DNA of 64,000 bases from Geobacter sp. (GCA_003314535.1 POSG01000001.1:186001-250000); one strand, 5' to 3'; counted from the stretch's first letter, positions 33,278 to 42,742 are shown. The notes: generated by a model not told the origin, from the letters alone. Program-made: numbers and translations.

Positions 33278-35152
33278 ATGGCTGACCACGATTCGACGAA
33301 GAGCAATGGTATACTGCATGACGACGATGCGAAAACAGTCCGTGAAAACAATGATTTGTGCATGGTTAGAGGCATAACCAGGCGGGATTTCATGAAATAT
33401 ACCGCCGGCACGGTTGCCTGCCTGTACTTGGATACGCTGCTCACCGGATGTGGAGGCGGTAACAATACCTCCCGCACGCAGTTCGTTCAATGGCCGATCT
33501 CGAATGAAGTCTTCACGACGGCCCAACGGCAGATCCTCCCCCTCCCGGTATCCACAAACGCACCGCAGATCAATCCGCGGGACCTCGAGCTATATTCGGA
33601 ATTCGGTTACGACGCCTGGCAAATGGGGCCGGGTTTACCCCACACGCTATGGAACACCATCGCGCCCGACTATAACGGCGCGCCCAATGTCGCGCGTCTT
33701 CTCTCATTCTTTACCATTACCGACATCCATATCGCCGACAAGGAATCCCCGGCTCAGCCGCTCTATGTGGGCTGGATAGCAGAAAGCGGCGCCGACTACA
33801 ATACGTCGGCCTATTCGCCGGTCGTGCTCGCCTCTACCCAGGTACTCGACGCCGCCGTGCAGACGATCAACGCGGTGCATAAGACAGCGCCGTTCGATTT
33901 CGGGATTTCCCTGGGCGATGCCTGCAACAATACCCAGTACAACGAGCTGAGATGGTATCTCGACGTCATCGACGGCAAGGTCATCACCCCCAGCTCCGGC
34001 GCCAATATCGGCGCCGCTACCATAGATTACCAGAAACAGTACAAGGCTGCCGGGCTCGACAAGTCCATTCCCTGGTACCAGGTCATGGGCAACCATGACC
34101 AGTTCTGGATGGGCTCCCTCCTGGAAAGCGCGAAGTCCCTTGCGGCACATACCTCGGACACGGTCATCAACATGGGTTACTATCCTGACTCCGTGGCGAA
34201 TGCCATGAACACCACCGGTTTCTACATGGGGGTGATCGACGGCTCCGACCCCCGCGGGGCGGTGATCCTGTCGGGGCCGGAGGGAAGCTTTTCCGCGCCG
34301 CCGAGGGTCGCTGCCGACCCGAATCGCCGCTCTCTCTCGACCCTTAGCGACTCGTACACGAATTGGGTGAACGAGCTCTTCAATACGACATCGGCCCCGG
34401 CCGGCCACGGCTTCAGCCTGGTCAAGCCGAACGATCCGCCGGCCTGTTACAGCTTCGTACCGAAGGCGAATGTACCAATCAAGGTAATCGTGCTCGACGA
34501 TACGGTCAAGGGACCCGGTCAGCCGAACTATGCCGCCGGGTGTCTCGACCAGCCACGGCTCGACTGGCTCAGAAATGAGCTTCAGGCCGGACAGGACAAT
34601 AACCAGCTCATGATCATCGCGGCGCACATCCCGTTCAATCCATATCAGAATCTTGTCACCGATCCGACCCAGGTGGCGTCGTCACCGCCGCATATGAACC
34701 TCTTTATCCCCACGCCCTATCCCGGAGCTACCTCTGTTGTTGATGATGCATCATTGCTGACCTTTCTCCAGGGATATCCGAATCTCATCATGTGGATCGC
34801 CGGGCATCGCCACATGAACACCGTAACTCCGCAGATTCATCCCACCGATCCCACGCGCAGCTTCTGGGAGGTGGAGACTTCGTCGCTGCGTGATTTCCCG
34901 CAGCAGTTCCGGACCTTCGATATCCGCCGCAACAGCGACAACACGGTCTCGATCATCATTACCAACGTGGACCCGGCGGTTGCGGCGGTGTCGCCGGCAA
35001 CAACATCGCGGGGGAGCGCGGTCGCCGCCGCACGGATATCCGCTTCCGTTCCCATGGGCGATGCCACGTCTCACTCGATCAATGCCGAGCTCGTGGTGCA
35101 GTTGACCCCCGCGATGCAGGCGATCATCGCCAATGCAGGGACTCCGGTGTAG
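33278..35152 (+). CDS. Tat-exported lipoprotein metallophosphoesterase
   Basis: The 624-residue protein has a twin-arginine signal (ITRRDFMKYTAG) followed by a lipobox-like LLTGCGGG, so it is probably folded in the cytoplasm and anchored outside. The calcineurin-like core shows FTITDIHIADKE (motif DxH), SLGDACNN (GDxx), MGNHDQF (GNHD) and AGHRHMN (GHxH), all in order. The length exceeds ordinary phosphoesterases because of large insertions, as in the long Tat-dependent subfamily. The gene has an AAGGGAG site. A second Tat phosphoesterase with the same N-terminal module lies 108 bases downstream. The substrate is unknown. Confidence 0.88.
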   Translation: MADHDSTKSNGILHDDDAKTVRENNDLCMVRGITRRDFMKYTAGTVACLYLDTLLTGCGGGNNTSRTQFVQWPISNEVFTTAQRQILPLPVSTNAPQINPRDLELYSEFGYDAWQMGPGLPHTLWNTIAPDYNGAPNVARLLSFFTITDIHIADKESPAQPLYVGWIAESGADYNTSAYSPVVLASTQVLDAAVQTINAVHKTAPFDFGISLGDACNNTQYNELRWYLDVIDGKVITPSSGANIGAATIDYQKQYKAAGLDKSIPWYQVMGNHDQFWMGSLLESAKSLAAHTSDTVINMGYYPDSVANAMNTTGFYMGVIDGSDPRGAVILSGPEGSFSAPPRVAADPNRRSLSTLSDSYTNWVNELFNTTSAPAGHGFSLVKPNDPPACYSFVPKANVPIKVIVLDDTVKGPGQPNYAAGCLDQPRLDWLRNELQAGQDNNQLMIIAAHIPFNPYQNLVTDPTQVASSPPHMNLFIPTPYPGATSVVDDASLLTFLQGYPNLIMWIAGHRHMNTVTPQIHPTDPTRSFWEVETSSLRDFPQQFRTFDIRRNSDNTVSIIITNVDPAVAAVSPATTSRGSAVAAARISASVPMGDATSHSINAELVVQLTPAMQAIIANAGTPV

Positions 35153-35260
35153 TCCCCTCAGGCTTTCTAAACCAACGCCGTGGGCACAAAAAAACTTTCT
35201 GCCCGGCAAGAGGCGCAGACGAGTTTTTACCCATACCAAGACAATGTGAAGGTGGATATC

Positions 35261-36808
35261 ATGGTCAGTGATTCAGACAAGAGCGGCAAGATTCCGGCCG
35301 AAAGCGAATCAACTACACGCGGCGGCGGCATGACCCGGCGTGATTTTTTGAAATATTCCGTCGGAACAGTCGCATGCCTTTATCTGGGCGCGTTGAACAC
35401 CGGTTGCGGTGGGGGAACAGCTTCGAGCGGCAACTTTCCGCTGGTCGTTTTCTCCGATGTTCATTTCAACCCATTTTATGACCCGACTCTTTTTCCCGTT
35501 CTTTTCAACGAGAACGATACGGACAAGTGGGCGGGCATTTTTCAGACATCCGGCATGACTGCACCTTCGTCACGGGGTGGCGATACCAACTACCCCTTGC
35601 TCATGCTTGCCCTCGCAGGCCTGACGCAGAACCTGGGAGCGAGCCCGCTCGTTATGTTTACCGGCGACATTCTTGGGCATGGCTTGCCGCAGATGTTTTA
35701 CCTTCACCTCAATGGGACCCAAAATCCCAGGAACCCTGCAGACGTTGCGGCGATGCAGGCCTTTACCGACAAGGTGGTTTCCTTCTTCATGGGCCAGGTG
35801 AGGGCGGCTGTCGGAAACGTCCCCGTCATGTTCGCGGTTGGCAATGGCGATTCGTACTCGGGCTATGGACCGAATATTCTGGATGGCAGTATGAGCCCTG
35901 ATAACAGTTTTCTTGTAAATACGGCAGAACTTTTCTATACGAAATTCTTGAACGGCAAGGCAGATCATCAGGCATTTCTGGATACCTTCACGGTTGGAGG
36001 ATATTATTCCGCTGAGCCTGCCGGAACCAACCTGATGGTGATCAGCCTCAATACCATCTTGTTTTGCCAGCTTTTCTCTTCCGGTCCGACTGCTAATGAC
36101 AGCATAGTAGCCGCTGAACTTGACTGGCTTGAGTCAAGACTCGCTGCGGCAGAAGTGAAAGGCAAAAAAGTGTGGCTCTTGATGCATGCGCCTCCCGGCG
36201 CGGATATGGGTACGACCGCCAAGCCTGCCAATGTCGACAGCAGCGGCCACATTGCAACTGCCACGATGATGTGGTGGCCGGCTTATCAGGCGAGGTTCCT
36301 GCAAATACTTTCGAACTATCCGGGCATTGTATCCCTGACACTTGCCGGGCATACGCATATGGACGAATACCGTATCCTGCCGTCTTCTTCTGCACTTGAA
36401 ATAACGCCCGCCATAAGCCCGTGGTTCGGCAACAACCCCGCCTTCAAGGTCTTTGTCATTTCCCGCGATACATGGAAGCCGACCGATTTCAGCTCCCTGA
36501 ACTATGACCTTGCTGCCAATCCGGCACAGTTCGACAGCTATTACACCTTTTCGACGGCGTATTCCAGCCAGGGGCTTCTGGACGCATCTTTGACGCAGCT
36601 TGCTCCGGCGCTCGTCACGAATCAGGATAAACAGAAGCTTTACAGAGGGTACTATTATTCCGGAAACAATTCCTTGACCGCCGTCACCTATCCTCTTGGC
36701 AATTCCTACAGTCCGATTACCGACACGACCTGGCCGATTTTCTGGAGCGGCATTGGAAATATGGAACAGCAGTCGTTTAAAGATTCCGTGAACACCTATC
36801 CGCCTTAA
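35261..36808 (+). CDS. Second Tat-exported lipoprotein metallophosphoesterase
   Basis: The 515-residue protein repeats the N-terminal module of the previous gene (MTRRDFLKYSVGTVACLYL, then NTGCGGG) but has a different catalytic body. VVFSDVHFNPFYD supplies the DxH motif, FTGDILGH the GD motif, AVGNGDS replaces the canonical GNHD, and LLMHAPPG and LAGHTHMDEY complete the metal site. The layout resembles acid sphingomyelinase-like phosphodiesterases. ATG 35261 is chosen because GGTGG precedes it; a GTG at 35180 is possible. It is co-oriented with the first gene and probably in the same operon, ended by the hairpin at 36894. Confidence 0.85.
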   Translation: MVSDSDKSGKIPAESESTTRGGGMTRRDFLKYSVGTVACLYLGALNTGCGGGTASSGNFPLVVFSDVHFNPFYDPTLFPVLFNENDTDKWAGIFQTSGMTAPSSRGGDTNYPLLMLALAGLTQNLGASPLVMFTGDILGHGLPQMFYLHLNGTQNPRNPADVAAMQAFTDKVVSFFMGQVRAAVGNVPVMFAVGNGDSYSGYGPNILDGSMSPDNSFLVNTAELFYTKFLNGKADHQAFLDTFTVGGYYSAEPAGTNLMVISLNTILFCQLFSSGPTANDSIVAAELDWLESRLAAAEVKGKKVWLLMHAPPGADMGTTAKPANVDSSGHIATATMMWWPAYQARFLQILSNYPGIVSLTLAGHTHMDEYRILPSSSALEITPAISPWFGNNPAFKVFVISRDTWKPTDFSSLNYDLAANPAQFDSYYTFSTAYSSQGLLDASLTQLAPALVTNQDKQKLYRGYYYSGNNSLTAVTYPLGNSYSPITDTTWPIFWSGIGNMEQQSFKDSVNTYPP

Positions 36809-36893
36809 TGTTCGTAAAGAATCCGCGCATACAGGACCGGCTTTGAAAATCGCCCCCGGATGCAGTCGCCGTGCCATGCCTGGCGCACTACAA

Positions 36894-36930
36894 AAACAGG
36901 CCACTCCCCACCTTGGGAAATGGCCTGTTT
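36894..36930. terminator. Bidirectional terminator between phosphoesterase and bioC
   Basis: AAACAGGCCA (36894-36903) pairs exactly with TGGCCTGTTT (36921-36930), and the CCC/GGG inside extends the stem. T-runs flank it on both strands (TTT on plus, TTTTTG on minus). It lies between convergent genes. Confidence 0.85.
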
Positions 36931-36974
36931 CACTGCCTGCCTTGGCGGCAGCTGTTTACCCGAACCGCCGTATA

Positions 36975-37793
36975 TCAGGCTTTTCTCCCTGCCCCCCAGA
37001 TGACTTCGTATGTGACAGGGATTCGCCGTTCGCCGCCGAATTCCTCCTGGTAGATCTCGCTCATTCTCCGCATCACCTTCCGGCTCTGCAGCCCCCGCCT
37101 GCCGCCGGTCGACGCGTTTCCCGCGCCTATCCGCCGCAGTGCCATTAAAAGCGCCTGAACAGAATCATAATATTCGGTTTCGAGGGTAGAATGGATGCGA
37201 GACTCGCCAAAAGCCGCCCTGCAAAGGGCATCCGCCACCTCGTCAACGGAAAAGAAACGGTGGCTCCGGTCTTCTTCCAGGCGGCCCGTTTCTGCAAGAG
37301 CCTTTCGGTAGCAGTGCTTCAGTTCCCACATGGTCTGTCCGCCGAAAAGGGCGAACCGGAAACTCCCGCCAGGCGCCAGAACGCGCCCGATCTCCAGGAA
37401 AGCCATGTCGAGGCTGTTCAGCCACTGGAATGTGGAGGTGGACAGCACCAGGTCGAAAGAGCTATCGGCAAAGGGAAGCGATTCCCCATCTCCGGTCACC
37501 CGCGCTACCCCTACCCTGCCCTGGGAACCCGCTATCCCGCAACTTCCCATTCCGGCAGCCTGGTCGAGCCCAACCAGCAGCGCACCAGGATAAAGTGTCC
37601 GAATCTGGCGGATCAGCATTCCCGTCCCGGCGCCCACATCGAGGACACGGCCAGGCATATTGCTCCCGACAGTTTCGTGAAGCTGTGCTGCAAGCTGTTC
37701 AACCACGCGCTTCTGCACATCAACGGTCTCATCGTAGAAGACCGCCTGCCGATCGAAAGACTTGCGCACCCTTGACTTATCTATTGCCTGCAT
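36975..37793 (-). CDS. bioC: Malonyl-ACP O-methyltransferase BioC
   Basis: BioC methylates malonyl-ACP so that fatty-acid synthesis can build the pimeloyl chain of biotin. The 272-residue protein has the BioC N-terminus (KSRVRKSFDRQAVFYDE), motif I VLDVGAGTGML and an SPFADSSFDLV-like motif ending LVLSTSTFQWLNSL, characteristic of the family. ATG 37793 begins 17 bases inside bioH, so translation is coupled; a TTG at 37805 is the alternative. It is the last gene of the bioF-bioH-bioC string. Confidence 0.92.
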   Translation of the reverse strand: MQAIDKSRVRKSFDRQAVFYDETVDVQKRVVEQLAAQLHETVGSNMPGRVLDVGAGTGMLIRQIRTLYPGALLVGLDQAAGMGSCGIAGSQGRVGVARVTGDGESLPFADSSFDLVLSTSTFQWLNSLDMAFLEIGRVLAPGGSFRFALFGGQTMWELKHCYRKALAETGRLEEDRSHRFFSVDEVADALCRAAFGESRIHSTLETEYYDSVQALLMALRRIGAGNASTGGRRGLQSRKVMRRMSEIYQEEFGGERRIPVTYEVIWGAGRKA

Positions 37794-38604
37794 AAACTCT
37801 TTCAAAAAAAGTGTCCAAAATCCCGTTCAACTCCCGGGGGCGGGTCAGCATGGGCGCATGACCCGCCCCGTCAAGAATCTTCAGCATAGCACCTGGAATC
37901 CGCTCCGACATGAAGCGAGATGCTTCGGCCGGGCAAATCGCGTCCCCGGAGCCATGCGCCAGGAGAACCGGGACTCCAATAGATGCAAGGCTGCCCCTGA
38001 GATCCGCAGACGCAAGCGCATCAAGAGTCTGGACAGCTGCATGGAACGGGAGCCTGTCAGCTCCGCGAAAATACTCGGTCTCAATCTGTTCATATCCGGC
38101 GCAAGAAACTTCATCGGCGGTGAACATTCCCTGAAAGAATCCCCTGCAAGCCCCGTCTAAGTCCCTCTTCAAGCGAAGCCCGAGCACCCGCGGCTCTTTG
38201 GAGGTCAGCGCGCAGGAGTATTCCCCGGCCGCAGTGAACTTCGGCGTCCCCGATACGAGCGCCAAGCCTGCAAGTCTTTCACGCAGCAAGGAGTAAGCAG
38301 CGAGCGCAACGACCGCTCCAAGTGACCATCCGACGACGGCCACGCGGGACAACTCAAGGTGGGCAAACAAACCGGCCACATCGGACGCCAGCTCTTCCAT
38401 GCCGTAACCCGAATCCGGAGCGCCAGACAATCCGTGTCCACGCAAATCCATTGTGATACAACGGTAGCGGGAAGAAAACCTCTCGACCTGCGACCGCCAC
38501 ACCGCGCCGGATAACGACCATCCATGGAGAAAAACTATCGGCGGCCCTTCACCTTGATCTTCATAATGGATCGCAGAGGAATGTCTGCTCAGAAAATTCG
38601 GCAT
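37777..38604 (-). CDS. bioH: BioH-like alpha/beta hydrolase (pimeloyl-ACP methyl ester esterase)
   Basis: The 275-residue hydrolase has FLHGWSLSG (oxyanion region), nucleophile elbow GWSLGA, AHGSGD for the acid and GHAPM for the catalytic His. Its position overlapping bioC supports the BioH role: cleaving the methyl ester that BioC installs, to release pimeloyl-ACP. Fold alone would not distinguish it from other esterases, so the gene name depends on context. ATG 38604 has a weak ribosome site, and a 16-bp palindrome lies 43 bases upstream. Confidence 0.85.
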   Translation of the reverse strand: MPNFLSRHSSAIHYEDQGEGPPIVFLHGWSLSGAVWRSQVERFSSRYRCITMDLRGHGLSGAPDSGYGMEELASDVAGLFAHLELSRVAVVGWSLGAVVALAAYSLLRERLAGLALVSGTPKFTAAGEYSCALTSKEPRVLGLRLKRDLDGACRGFFQGMFTADEVSCAGYEQIETEYFRGADRLPFHAAVQTLDALASADLRGSLASIGVPVLLAHGSGDAICPAEASRFMSERIPGAMLKILDGAGHAPMLTRPRELNGILDTFFERVYAGNR

Positions 38605-38647
38605 TATGTATCCAAGAGGATTATTGCTGAAAGATTGCGCAAAGCTT

Positions 38648-38663
38648 TTTCGGTATACCGAAA
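38648..38663. promoter_or_regulatory. 16-bp perfect palindrome upstream of bioH
   Basis: TTTCGGTATACCGAAA is a perfect palindrome in the 216-base bioF-bioH gap. It is compact enough for a dimeric regulator, and TATACC within it could serve as a minus-strand -10. It does not resemble the BirA site ahead of bioF. Confidence 0.4.
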
Positions 38664-38820
38664 TATCGTCATTTCCAAGTTATCACGAATATTTAGATCA
38701 ATGATTCAAGTACAGGTTGAACATTATCATGCAAATGGAAAGTGCTCCGTTTTCACGTGCACATGCAAGCAAAGCAGGCGCACTGGAAAAGGATTGGCGG
38801 TCAATTGGAAGGCGCGCTGC

Positions 38821-39999
38821 TCATATGATCCCCAATCGCTTGCCAGTTGCCGCAATGAGCTCCGCAGCCCTTTCCAGGTCCTCTTCCTTGTGGGTTGCCA
38901 TAACCGTCAGGCGAAGCCTGCTGGTACCCCGCGGAACCGTCGGGGGACGGATTCCCTGGACGAACACGCCTTGGTCAAGCAGTTGCCGAGAAAATTCCAT
39001 GGTTTCGGCAGCCCCCCCCACATGCAGGGGGATGATCTGTGTCCGGCTGGCCTTGGTATCAAAACCGGCAGGTCCCAGGAAGCATCGAACTGTTTCGGCA
39101 TGTCTCATGACCCTGTTGCGCAATGCGCGTCCTTCGGATGACTCAACGATGTCCAGGGCAGCAAGCGCTGTCGCCAGGACCGAGGGGGGAAGCGACGTTG
39201 AGAATATGAAGCTTCGGGCCCGGTTCAGCAGCAGCTCGGTTATTTCCCTCGATGCAGCCACATAGGCACCGAAACCGCCCAGGGCCTTGCCAAGTGTTCC
39301 CATGTGGATATCTATCCCGGCTTCGACCCCGCAAAATTCTGCAGTCCCCCTGCCACATGCTCCGAGGACACCTGCGCCATGGGCATCGTCCACCATGAGG
39401 ATCGCGCCGAATTCCTTTTTTAGCGACACCAGTTCCGACAAGTCCGCCAGGTCCCCATCCATGCTGAAGACACCATCGGTTACAATCAGCTTCCGCCCCT
39501 CGCTTGACGACGTTTCCTCAAGCTTGCGGCGAAGCGCCGTCATGTCCCGGTGGGGATATCGAAGCAGGCGCGCCCGGGACAAGAGGCAGCCGTCAATTAT
39601 GCTGGCATGGTTGAGGCGGTCGCAAAAAATCAGGTCTCCCCTGCCGACGAGTGCCGGAATAACGCCGGTGTTCGCGGCATACCCGGAATTGAACACGAGA
39701 GCGCCTTTTGTGCCCTTGAAGTACGCAAGGCGGTGCTCCAGTTCTTCATGAAGCTCCATCGTGCCCGAAACGAGACGCGAGGCTCCGGTACCGGCGCCGT
39801 ATCGCTCCAGCGCCCGCATTGCGGCCTCCTTCAGGTACGGGTGATCGGCAAGACCAAGGTAGTTGTTGGAACACAGGAGGAGCACATCACGACCCTCGAG
39901 GCTGACATGCGCTCCCTGGCTGCCGCAAATGGTGCGAATGCGCCTATAGAGGCCCTGCGCCTTCAAAGCGTCCAGTTCTTTCAGGAAAATTCCCGGCAT
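38821..39999 (-). CDS. bioF: 8-Amino-7-oxononanoate synthase BioF
   Basis: BioF condenses pimeloyl-ACP with alanine, the first step of biotin ring assembly, using PLP. The 392-residue protein shows [46 protein letters not shown] and the Schiff-base lysine in [13 protein letters not shown] 39999 is preferred over TTG 40020 because AGGGG lies 9 bases before it. A BirA-type operator sits about 40 bases upstream, so expression should fall when biotin is plentiful. bioA, bioB and bioD are not in the window. Confidence 0.96.
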   Translation of the reverse strand: MPGIFLKELDALKAQGLYRRIRTICGSQGAHVSLEGRDVLLLCSNNYLGLADHPYLKEAAMRALERYGAGTGASRLVSGTMELHEELEHRLAYFKGTKGALVFNSGYAANTGVIPALVGRGDLIFCDRLNHASIIDGCLLSRARLLRYPHRDMTALRRKLEETSSSEGRKLIVTDGVFSMDGDLADLSELVSLKKEFGAILMVDDAHGAGVLGACGRGTAEFCGVEAGIDIHMGTLGKALGGFGAYVAASREITELLLNRARSFIFSTSLPPSVLATALAALDIVESSEGRALRNRVMRHAETVRCFLGPAGFDTKASRTQIIPLHVGGAAETMEFSRQLLDQGVFVQGIRPPTVPRGTSRLRLTVMATHKEEDLERAAELIAATGKRLGII

Positions 40000-40039
40000 A
40001 AACAATACCCCTTTGGTCAACTTTCATGCGGCGGGCCAA

Positions 40040-40071
40040 TCGTCAACCGTGATACTCATAAGGGTTGACAA
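40040..40071 (-). promoter_or_regulatory. BirA operator upstream of bioF
   Basis: On the minus strand the sequence is TTGTCAACC, 14 bases, then GGTTGACGA. The inner seven bases of each arm are exact inverted repeats. This is the architecture of the BirA biotin-repressor site (TTGTxAACC-N14/15-GGTTxACAA). It lies between bioF and the next gene upstream. Confidence 0.8.
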
Positions 40072-40235
40072 ATATGGAAGTACCACACCATCCGGATTTT
40101 GTAAAAGGATTTTTCCGCCAGGCTCGGGTAAAGTCCTCTCAGGATACCTTTCGCAGATGGCATGCATAAAACCGGCCCCGGCTGCGAGGCAGGTTTTTAC
40201 TTACAGGCGGACCCTGCCGAATGGAATGGGCTTTG

Positions 40236-41024
40236 CTATTTCTGGAAGGTGCCTCCGACCAGCGTCGCTGTGATGCTCCCCACCTTCACCTTGGTCTTCA
40301 TCTTCACCGGGAGCAGCCTGTGATCGTCAGTCAGCCAGATGTACATGTCGCCACGCTTGTCCATGATCCCGTCGGATTTGAGCAACGGCTTGATCACGAT
40401 GGTGTCGAAGCTCCCGAGCCTTGTTTTCAGTTTCTCTTTTCGCAGGACCTGCACCTCAACCTTCCAGACCTTCTTGTTGTCCAGAATGGTCAGAAAAACA
40501 TGTTTGCCCACCTCCAGTTTGAGAGTCCTGACGAAATAAAAGCTGGAGAGAGTGTCAAAAGTGCTTCCGGGAAGGTCAATATCCACTTTTTCCCCGTTAA
40601 GGTGATCGCGGTATTGGCCGGTCTTCCCTGCCTGGTCAAACAGGATCTCACGGTCCCGGCGGTGGCTTCCTTCGCGGATCTTCATGCGGTACGACCTGGG
40701 CAGACCTATCCCGGGCGGCTTTGCGCCGGTCAGCACGGATTCAATGCGATCCTCGACCGGGAAAAACGTCGAAATCCAATCGGCCGAACGGGCGGTCGAG
40801 ACAATGTGTATCTCGTTGCCCACCTGGCTAACTTCCTGTATTGCCGTGCCAGCCTTGATGCCGGTCCAGGTAAGGTCATAGACCAGTTTCTCGGGAATGG
40901 AGATGGCTGCCGCTGGGGGCTCGGCAACAAACGCAAAAGTGAAGAGCATTATCAGTACGGACAAAAGGTACAGCCATGACTTTCGGTCAATTTCTTCTCT
41001 ATTTCTCATTTTCACTGCATGCAT
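40236..41024 (-). CDS. DUF3108 exported protein
   Basis: The 262-residue protein has a signal segment (about 15-37, ending near PPAAA) and a DUF3108 body of mainly beta character: EKLVYDLTWTGIKAGTA, SYRMKIREGSHRR, FDTLSSFYFVRTL and a C-terminal YIWLTDDHRLLPVKMK. Periplasmic or envelope location is likely; function is unknown. ATG 41024 has AAGGAGAG 7 bases upstream. It is transcribed away from the SAP-like gene. Confidence 0.85.
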   Translation of the reverse strand: MHAVKMRNREEIDRKSWLYLLSVLIMLFTFAFVAEPPAAAISIPEKLVYDLTWTGIKAGTAIQEVSQVGNEIHIVSTARSADWISTFFPVEDRIESVLTGAKPPGIGLPRSYRMKIREGSHRRDREILFDQAGKTGQYRDHLNGEKVDIDLPGSTFDTLSSFYFVRTLKLEVGKHVFLTILDNKKVWKVEVQVLRKEKLKTRLGSFDTIVIKPLLKSDGIMDKRGDMYIWLTDDHRLLPVKMKTKVKVGSITATLVGGTFQK

Positions 41025-41149
41025 GTCAGACTCTCCTTTCACCGCTGATATGCCGGCCCGCAACAACCCTGCCATTCTTCACCGTGGTTCCCAGCCAGGC
41101 TCACTTTGCAACAAGGCCGACTGTTTCGAGCCCGATCCAGGGGCCAAGG

Positions 41150-41177
41150 TTGAATTCGCAAAGCACTCTGTTATAGT
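41150..41177 (+). promoter_or_regulatory. Sigma-70-like promoter of the SAP-like gene
   Basis: TTGAAT (41150-41155) and TATAGT (41172-41177) are 16 bases apart and end 51 bases before the start of the small SAP-like gene. Confidence 0.5.
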
Positions 41178-41228
41178 TGTACATGATTTTCCGGGCCGAT
41201 GCCCGATTCCTCCCGGAAGGAGAAACCC

Positions 41229-41408
41229 ATGAAAGTTGAGGAATTGAAAAAAATCGCCCAGTCACACGGCATAAAGGTCGCCAAGATGAAAAAGGCCGAC
41301 CTGATCAGAAGCATACAGCGCGCCGAGGGCAACAACGACTGCTACAACACCGGTTCGGCCGACAGCTGCGGCCAGGATGAATGTCTCTGGCGCGACGACT
41401 GCAAATGA
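41229..41408 (+). CDS. Small SAP / Rho-N-like protein with Cys-rich tail
   Basis: The 59-residue protein begins with a helix-extended-helix nucleic-acid-binding motif (VEELKKIAQSHGIKVAKMKK, ADLIRSIQ), as in SAP and Rho N-terminal domains. It ends with four cysteines in CYNTGSADSCGQDECLWRDDC, a possible metal site. ATG 41229 has an AAGGAG site. Its last 67 bases overlap the 3' end of the converging metallophosphoesterase gene. A DNA- or RNA-binding role is likely from the fold; the target is unknown. Confidence 0.78.
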   Translation: MKVEELKKIAQSHGIKVAKMKKADLIRSIQRAEGNNDCYNTGSADSCGQDECLWRDDCK

Positions 41409-42574
41409 AGGGAGCCTGAAGCGCTGCCCCTGACGGATGCTACCGGCCGCATCAATTCGATGACCGTGATTTCAGGCGGAGCCAGAAACCTTATGGGCGG
41501 CCCCCATGTGCCGGTTCCCCTGCTGACATACAGGGAACCTTGGCCGGGCAAATGCGTGAGGCCGCTTGCCACGGGATAAAACACCCAGGAGACAAGGTTG
41601 AAGGGAAATATCTGCCCCTTGTGGACATGACCTGAAAGCTGCAGGTCAAATCTCATCCGGGTGTCCCGTTCCAAGCTCGGCCGATGCTTGAGCAGCAGGT
41701 TGAACACACCGGGTGCGCTGATCCCGAGCGCATTCGCCTCCTCATGCTTCCGGCCGGTTCCCGTGCTGTATGCAACCGGGTCATCAACACCCGCTACCCT
41801 GATACCCGCAACGGCACGTGATTCACCGCTGAGCACGGTGAAACCCGCCTTGCGGGTAAAATCCAGAGCCCGGGATATCCCTGCATAATACTCGTGGTTA
41901 CCGGTTACCGCAAACATGCCGTATTTCGGATTTATCCCCTTCAGCTGATCCACAAGCGTTCCGAGGCCGTCTATCTGGCTGTCAACCAGGTCTCCGGTTG
42001 ACACCAGGATATCCGGTTTCACCCGTTTTATCTCCTTCACGATGCGCCCGAGACGTTGCCTGCCGACAATCAACCCAAGGTGTACATCGGAGATCTGAAC
42101 CACTGTCAGCCGGCCGATCCCTGCTGGAATCTTGTCCGACATTATGACCACCCTTTCGGTGCGGATGTTCTTGGCATCGAAATAACCGTAGATGGACGCC
42201 AGAACGGAGCATGAAACGGCAACCAGCAAATGGCTGCGGCCCGAAAGGGCAAGCCTGGACAAATCACGGCCGGTGAAGAAACCCAGAAGGTTGATCAGCG
42301 ACAGGTAGGAATCGATGACGATCGAAATGCAGAAAAAGAGAAAGATCAGCCCCATCCAGATATAGCCGGTATAGGCCAGGACAGTTGCCGGATATTCGTA
42401 ACCCACCCTCTCAGTCAATCTTATTATCACCGGCATGAGAACCATGACGGACATCACAAGAAAAAGACAGGCGCTCATCCATGGGGCAAGCGAAAACGCA
42501 GCCGCAATCTTGCGGTACGCATAGAAATGCATCCCGCCGTACAACAGGAAAAAGAACAGCAGGAAGTAGCTCAT
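41342..42574 (-). CDS. Membrane-anchored metallophosphoesterase (YaeI/YkuE-like)
   Basis: The 410-residue protein has four or five N-terminal membrane segments (about 1-135) and a calcineurin-like domain outside or inside the membrane: VVQISDVHLG (DxH), STGDLVDS (GD), VTGNHEYYAG (GNHE) and LSGHVHKGQ (GHxH). Related proteins without the long membrane part hydrolyse phosphate esters, including lipid precursors in some cases. The C-terminal 25 residues are low-complexity and encoded in the overlap with the SAP-like gene, so the native end may be of little importance. The ribosome site is weak and distant. Confidence 0.87.
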   Translation of the reverse strand: MSYFLLFFFLLYGGMHFYAYRKIAAAFSLAPWMSACLFLVMSVMVLMPVIIRLTERVGYEYPATVLAYTGYIWMGLIFLFFCISIVIDSYLSLINLLGFFTGRDLSRLALSGRSHLLVAVSCSVLASIYGYFDAKNIRTERVVIMSDKIPAGIGRLTVVQISDVHLGLIVGRQRLGRIVKEIKRVKPDILVSTGDLVDSQIDGLGTLVDQLKGINPKYGMFAVTGNHEYYAGISRALDFTRKAGFTVLSGESRAVAGIRVAGVDDPVAYSTGTGRKHEEANALGISAPGVFNLLLKHRPSLERDTRMRFDLQLSGHVHKGQIFPFNLVSWVFYPVASGLTHLPGQGSLYVSRGTGTWGPPIRFLAPPEITVIELMRPVASVRGSASGSLHLQSSRQRHSSWPQLSAEPVL

Positions 42575-42742
42575 ATCGCAACAACCTCGTGTTCATCCGG
42601 AAAGCTCTCCGGGGCCGGAGCGGAACTTCCTCGGCCATTGGCAGGAATTCCCGGATGAAAATACATCAGCCAATACCTGAAACAGTCGGCCGCAAGGCTC
42701 CCGTCTTTGCCTTGCCGCCTTCGCCAATGCAGCCGCGGCAGC

